DNA from: Closterium sp. Naga37s-1
Lineage: Eukaryota; Streptophyta; Zygnematophyceae; Desmidiales; Closteriaceae
Assembly: GCA_947471745.1 (NCBI GenBank)
Contig: CANJKZ010001028.1
Coordinates: 1,582,501 to 1,646,500 of the forward strand
DNA length: 64,000 nucleotides
Direction of reading: 5' to 3'
This document shows positions 60,406-64,000 of this stretch, one piece after another. A program made the position numbers and the translations under genes. The notes under the pieces were generated by a model that was given only the letters and a program-made list of their open reading frames with translations, made no database searches and was not told where the DNA came from. The number at the start of each line of letters is the position of its first letter. Within the stretch, counting starts at the first letter, position 1.

Positions 60406-60765
60406 TGTTAGAATTTGAACTGTTTGAATAGGATCGTAGTCTTAGGATAGTAGCTTCCTGTAGCAGTGGAAGTCTTTTATATGAGTGACTTGTAACAGGA
60501 TCAAAGGTCTCTGAAATCAAGTATATTATAAAATGACAAGCATACAGAATATATAACTAGACTAAAGTACCTGTTCGCCTACTGTGCTGTATTTATTCGA
60601 GCTATTTCTGTTCTGAAAAGGTACGTGACTATTCGCGATACCTACAGCTACTGATGACGTCATCCTAGGGCGCGTAGCGCTTTGCTGACGTCAGTCTATC
60701 GGTACTTTTACTGTACTAACTATACGAATTCCTTGAAGTGCATAAGTCTCGACATTATCTCAACA
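60406..60765 (-). repeat. Shared LTR: 5' LTR of G and 3' LTR of H
   Basis: 360 bp. It is followed in element sense by G gag and preceded by the RNase H and purine tract of H (60766-60780). It matches 54731-55075 with scattered substitutions and a short length difference near 60580-60610. Confidence 0.9.
60656..60694 (-). promoter_or_regulatory. Paired TGACGTCA sites in the shared G/H LTR
   Basis: Same arrangement and spacing (31 bp start to start) as in the LTR at 54731-55075. Conservation of both palindromes between diverged LTRs suggests they matter for element transcription. Confidence 0.7.
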
Positions 60766-60795
60766 CTCCCCTTCACTTCTAGGAGTTCGGTGTAG

Positions 60796-61310
60796 TCACC
60801 CTGTTGACTCGGAAATGCCACTGAGCTGGTTGCAGTGATGAAATTTCTGACGTGTCAGCTTCTTTGTAAGCGAATCAGCGGCCATGTCGCTGGTGGGGCA
60901 GTAGACAAGGCGCATTCTCCCCTTGTCGATCGCGTCTTTTACGAAGAAGTAACGCAGCGAAATATGCTTCGTGCGATTGACGAAACCAGGTTTGTTGGCG
61001 ATGGTAATTGCACTCTGGTTGTCGCACTGCAACGTGAACTGATTCGGCGTGACGAATTTTGCTTCGTCAAGTAACTCCTGCAGGTACAGACCTTCGCGAG
61101 TTGCAGCACAAGCGGCGATGAATTCTGCTTCAGCCGATGAAAGTGACACCAGTTCCTGTTTCGAGGAATTCCAGGAAATCGGACCAATCGGCTCGTGACG
61201 GAAAATATAACCCGTGCGTGACCGTCGATCTGACGTGTCGCCAGCGTGGTCTGCGTCAACGTACCCGCTGAGGTACATTTTGTCGGTCAGCTTCCCAGCA
61301 TTGAAAATCA
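60796..61310 (-). pseudogene. Element H RNase H
   Basis: Encodes FNAGKLTDKMYLSGYVDADH through TKKLTRQKFHHCNQLSGISE to the stop at 60796. It is out of frame with RT because of the 5-bp loss near 61312. Nearly identical to the G counterpart. Confidence 0.88.
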
Positions 61311-62290
61311 AGTGTTGGTGTAGAGACGAAGTAGCGTAGCGCACGCTGTAAGTCGAGAGAGTGTTCTTCTTTCGGGCAGCGTACAAACTGCGCAAGGTGA
61401 CTTGCGACGTAGGCAAGATCAGGGCGACAAGTGACTGCTGCGAAAAGAAGACATCCCAGCTGCTGCTGATACAGTTGAAGACCAGCTGCTGACAAAATTT
61501 TCAGATTGGGAACGTGCCCAGTGAGTGTAGACCGATAAGGTGTAGCAACGAAATCCGTGGAAATGTTGAAACGCTTAGCGAGTGACTCCGCATACTTCGA
61601 AGCCGTGAGATGAATAGCGGAAGAAGTTCGCGAAACGTTTAACCCCAGAAATTGAGTTACTTTGGTGGAAATGGTTAAGTCAAGTGACTTCTTCAGATCG
61701 GCTTCGATACGATCTCCCAGCGAAGTAGACGAGCTGGCGTAGAGGATGTCGTCCACGTAAGCCACTAACAACGCATAGCTCCCCTTGTCGTCTAGTCGGT
61801 ACATCCCGGGATCGTGCGGCAGTTGTCGAAACCCAACCTCCGTCAGCTTCCTGTTCAAATGCTGCTGCCACAGTCGCGGTGCTTGTTTGATGCCATACAG
61901 TGATTTCTTGAGCTTGGAGACACTTGGTGGATTTGTCGGATATGTGTGCGGATATTCGACGTAGATTTCGGCATCGACGTCAGCGTACAGAAAGGCGTTG
62001 GAAACATCAATTTGTCGAAGTGGAAAATTCTTCGCGGCTGCTTCGCAAAGAACAAGTCGAACACTCGTATGTCGACTGACCGGGGCGAAGGTAAGTGTGT
62101 AGTCGATCCCATGAGTCTGATCAAAACCACGAACCACCCATCGTGCCTTGTGTTTCTCGTAAGTACCATCCGCTTTAGTCTTCACCCTGAAGACCCACTT
62201 ACCGGTAAGAACATTTTTGTTTACCGTTTTTTCAATGGGTATAAGATCCCAAGTTCCCCTTTTCTCCAGGGCAGCCAGTTCGCGATCCAT
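61311..62290 (-). pseudogene. Element H reverse transcriptase
   Basis: Open from MDRELAALEKRGTWDLIPIE through GKWVFRVKTKADGTYEKHKA, QIDVSNAFLYADVDAEIYVE and the catalytic YVDD (about 61748-61759) to FLGLNVSRTSSAIHLTASKY, the motif broken in G. It is separated from integrase by a 10-bp deletion. Confidence 0.88.
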
Positions 62291-64000
62291 CGCTTCACGC
62301 GATGAGGCCCTGAGAGAGCTTGTCGGACAGTTTTCGGCTCCAAATTTACTGTAGAACTGTGCTGTACCGCTGCTGCGAGTCCCAGAATTTGCAGTCCGGT
62401 CTGATAATGTGGATTATCGTCGGGACGACCTGCGAAATTGACAGAATCATTCTGGTCTCCACTTGCCCCCCCAATTTCGTCAGGGTTGACACGGATGCTG
62501 CTATCGGAAACCACCGGCATTGGTTGGCGTTGTTCATCCACGAGGTAAGTATGATGAACTTCGCGGACATCCTCAGGTGCCGCGTCAGCAAGAGGAATAA
62601 ACTCCGGAATTCCAGATGACGTGACGGGGACAGGTGGGTCGGGAGCAGCTTCACGTGCACCGTCAGAGTCAGGTTCTTCGCTGGCAGCAATTTCGACATC
62701 GGCGTTAGCAAACGAACGAACACCGTGGAAAAGCGTGGCAGGGTTTTGCTGCATGGCAAGATGCTGTTCGAAGACGGGCAGCGTCAGATTCTCGTAGAAA
62801 ATACAATCGCGAGCAGGAACAAGAAGACGGCTGCGGTAATCCATGATACGCCAGGCAAAATATTGTTTTTCAATGCCGAGATGTAGTCCCCACTTAGCAC
62901 GCTGATCGAACTTCCCGAGCGGAGCGGTAGGAGGACGGTACTGAACAACACACCCGAAAACACGAAGTAATTTAGTGGTACCCAACTTGCCCGTCCACAG
63001 CAAGTGGGGTGATGCGTTGTTGGGCAGGGCCGAGGACGAAAGAAGATTGTGCAACAGCGTTGCATGGTCCATGGCGAAAGGCCAGTAGAGTGGGCCGAGT
63101 TGAGCCTGGGCAAGAAGGGCCCGCATCTTCTCTTGCAGAGTCCTGTTGAGCCGCTCAGCTACGCCACTCTGCTGATGAGCGTGAGGCAACGAAAAAAGTC
63201 GTCTTATCCCACGTTCTTGCAGATAGGCCGTGAACTCAGTACTGCGATACTCGCCGGCGCCGTCACACTGAAACGCCTTGAGCTTAGTATCAGACTCTCG
63301 TTCGGCGAGAGGAAGCCAGGTGCGGAAAGCTGTAAACGCAAGAAAACGGTTAGTCATGTTTCCAGTCCAAACGTAACGAGTAGAAGCGTCTGTAAATGTG
63401 ATAACGTAGCGTTCGCCGTTGAAACCATCCTCAGGTAAGTTAAGTATATCGCTGTAAACCTTATCCATCAGTTGATAATCGTCAGCTCCAGGGAAATGAG
63501 TCGGGAACGGCTCGTGCGGTAGGTTTGCCGCAGGGCAGATGGTGCAGGGTGCCGGGCGATTCACCGGCTTCAGTTGGAGACCGCTCGGTAAGAGTAACGA
63601 AATTTTGTCAAGCACTGCAGCCTTGATCGTGTTGTTTAGCGTAAGCTGCGACGGATGACCAAGTCGTTTATGCCATGTTTCTCCCGTGGCTTTGTGACCT
63701 TGTGCGCGCAGATAGTACTCGGCGTTAGCGAAGAACGACAACAGAAGCTGATGACCATCGGAGCGGATCTGATCGAAAGCAGGTGCGACGTAACGAGTAA
63801 GATTTCGTGGTGGAACACGAACCTCAACATCCACGTACTCGCCTGGAGCAAGTACTAACTCGCCGCTTTCTTGATCGGATGCTGCAAGTACAGGTTCAAC
63901 TCCAACGAGACGACCCGAGTCAAGAATCTCCATTTCAGCGACGCGTTGTTCAGCTTCAGCGAGAAGACGAGCATCGCGTTCAGCAGGTGTCTCGCCCCAA
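62291..64000 (-). pseudogene. Element H protease-integrase linker and integrase (open at window end)
   Basis: The frame is open across the right edge of the window. It contains WHKRLGHPSQLTLNN and CTICPAANLPHEPF (integrase finger), D-D-E (VYSDILNLPEDG, FQCDGAGEYRSTEF, VAERLNRTLQEKM) and the acidic linker to SGPHR, where the 10-bp deletion ends the frame. Confidence 0.88.

Larger units (their letters stand above)
54731..60765 (-). mobile_element. Element G: family II Ty1/copia
   Basis: LTRs at 54731-55075 (345 bp) and 60406-60765 (360 bp, shared with element H). In element sense they begin TGTTGAGATAAT and end ATTCTAACA. A purine tract AAGTAAAGGGGAG precedes the 3' LTR (55076-55090). Interior: gag with CCHC knuckle, protease, integrase, RT, RNase H. 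There is one stop in gag, a frame change near 59750 and a one-base deletion in late RT; otherwise it is long and open. The left flank is GAAAC (54726-54730). The matching right-hand target site is not in place because element H follows. Confidence 0.92.
60406..64000 (-). mobile_element. Element H: family II Ty1/copia, 3' part (runs off window end)
   Basis: A second, closely related copy in the same orientation, joined head-to-tail with G through one LTR. Its 5' half lies beyond the window. Compared with G it lacks 5 bp in RNase H (near 61312) and 10 bp between CGC repeats at the integrase-RT linker (near 62300); both shift the frame. Confidence 0.9.

Overview
This is nuclear DNA of a GC-rich streptophyte (a land plant or charophyte/zygnematophyte alga). 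The evidence is a spliced six-exon host gene with GT-AG introns, a chromodomain Ty3/gypsy element, many Ty1/copia elements and initiator-Met-tRNA primer sites of plant type. I cannot name the species. Almost everything outside one host gene is LTR retrotransposon.

Layout. 1-1669: 3' end of a short-LTR copia element ('family I'), inserted next to or into 1670-3997, the 3' half of an unrelated copia ('family II-like'). 3998-5945: mostly featureless, except a 430-bp element with inverted ends and a G-rich minisatellite (4861-5290). 5951-50028: one chromovirus-type gypsy element, stretched to 44 kb by nested insertions and still flanked by a perfect GAGTA target duplication (5946-5950, 50029-50033). 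Its gag, protease, reverse transcriptase, RNase H, integrase and chromodomain pieces lie in order at 6488-7649, 15103-15988, 24276-24459, 47059-48080 and 48426-49649. The intruders are A (7655-15097, minus), B (15994-24270, minus, itself split by the non-coding element C, 19957-22765), D (24460-47053, plus; contains E, 24718-39959, minus, which contains F, 30679-38163, plus, and a 547-bp solo LTR at 26376-26922) and a 345-bp TRIM (48081-48425). A-F are one copia family with 127-141-bp LTRs. 50172-54261: intact gene for the 20S proteasome beta-3 subunit on the minus strand. 54731-64000: two family II copia elements in tandem (G, H; minus) that share the LTR at 60406-60765.

How it fits together. 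The gypsy element landed 138 bp past the stop codon of the proteasome gene and then served as a landing pad. Only A looks nearly coding-competent: its LTRs are identical and one in-frame stop splits gag from pol. F also has identical LTRs, but its protease aspartate is replaced and it carries a frameshift and a stop. The others are pseudogenes whose stops often look like C-to-T decay. Element G, upstream of the proteasome gene and transcribed in the same direction, carries bZIP-type TGACGTCA palindromes in its LTR and could influence that gene.

Most interesting points: (1) the introns of the proteasome gene are filled with decayed tandem copies of the neighbouring exon edges and splice sites; (2) all six short-LTR elements share a leader architecture (primer site, T tract, GGGCCCACC palindrome, T tract) followed by a different GC-rich minisatellite in each; (3) the TRIM carries tRNA-like A- and B-box sequences spanning its LTR-primer-site junction. 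All positions were read by eye; no search or alignment program was run.
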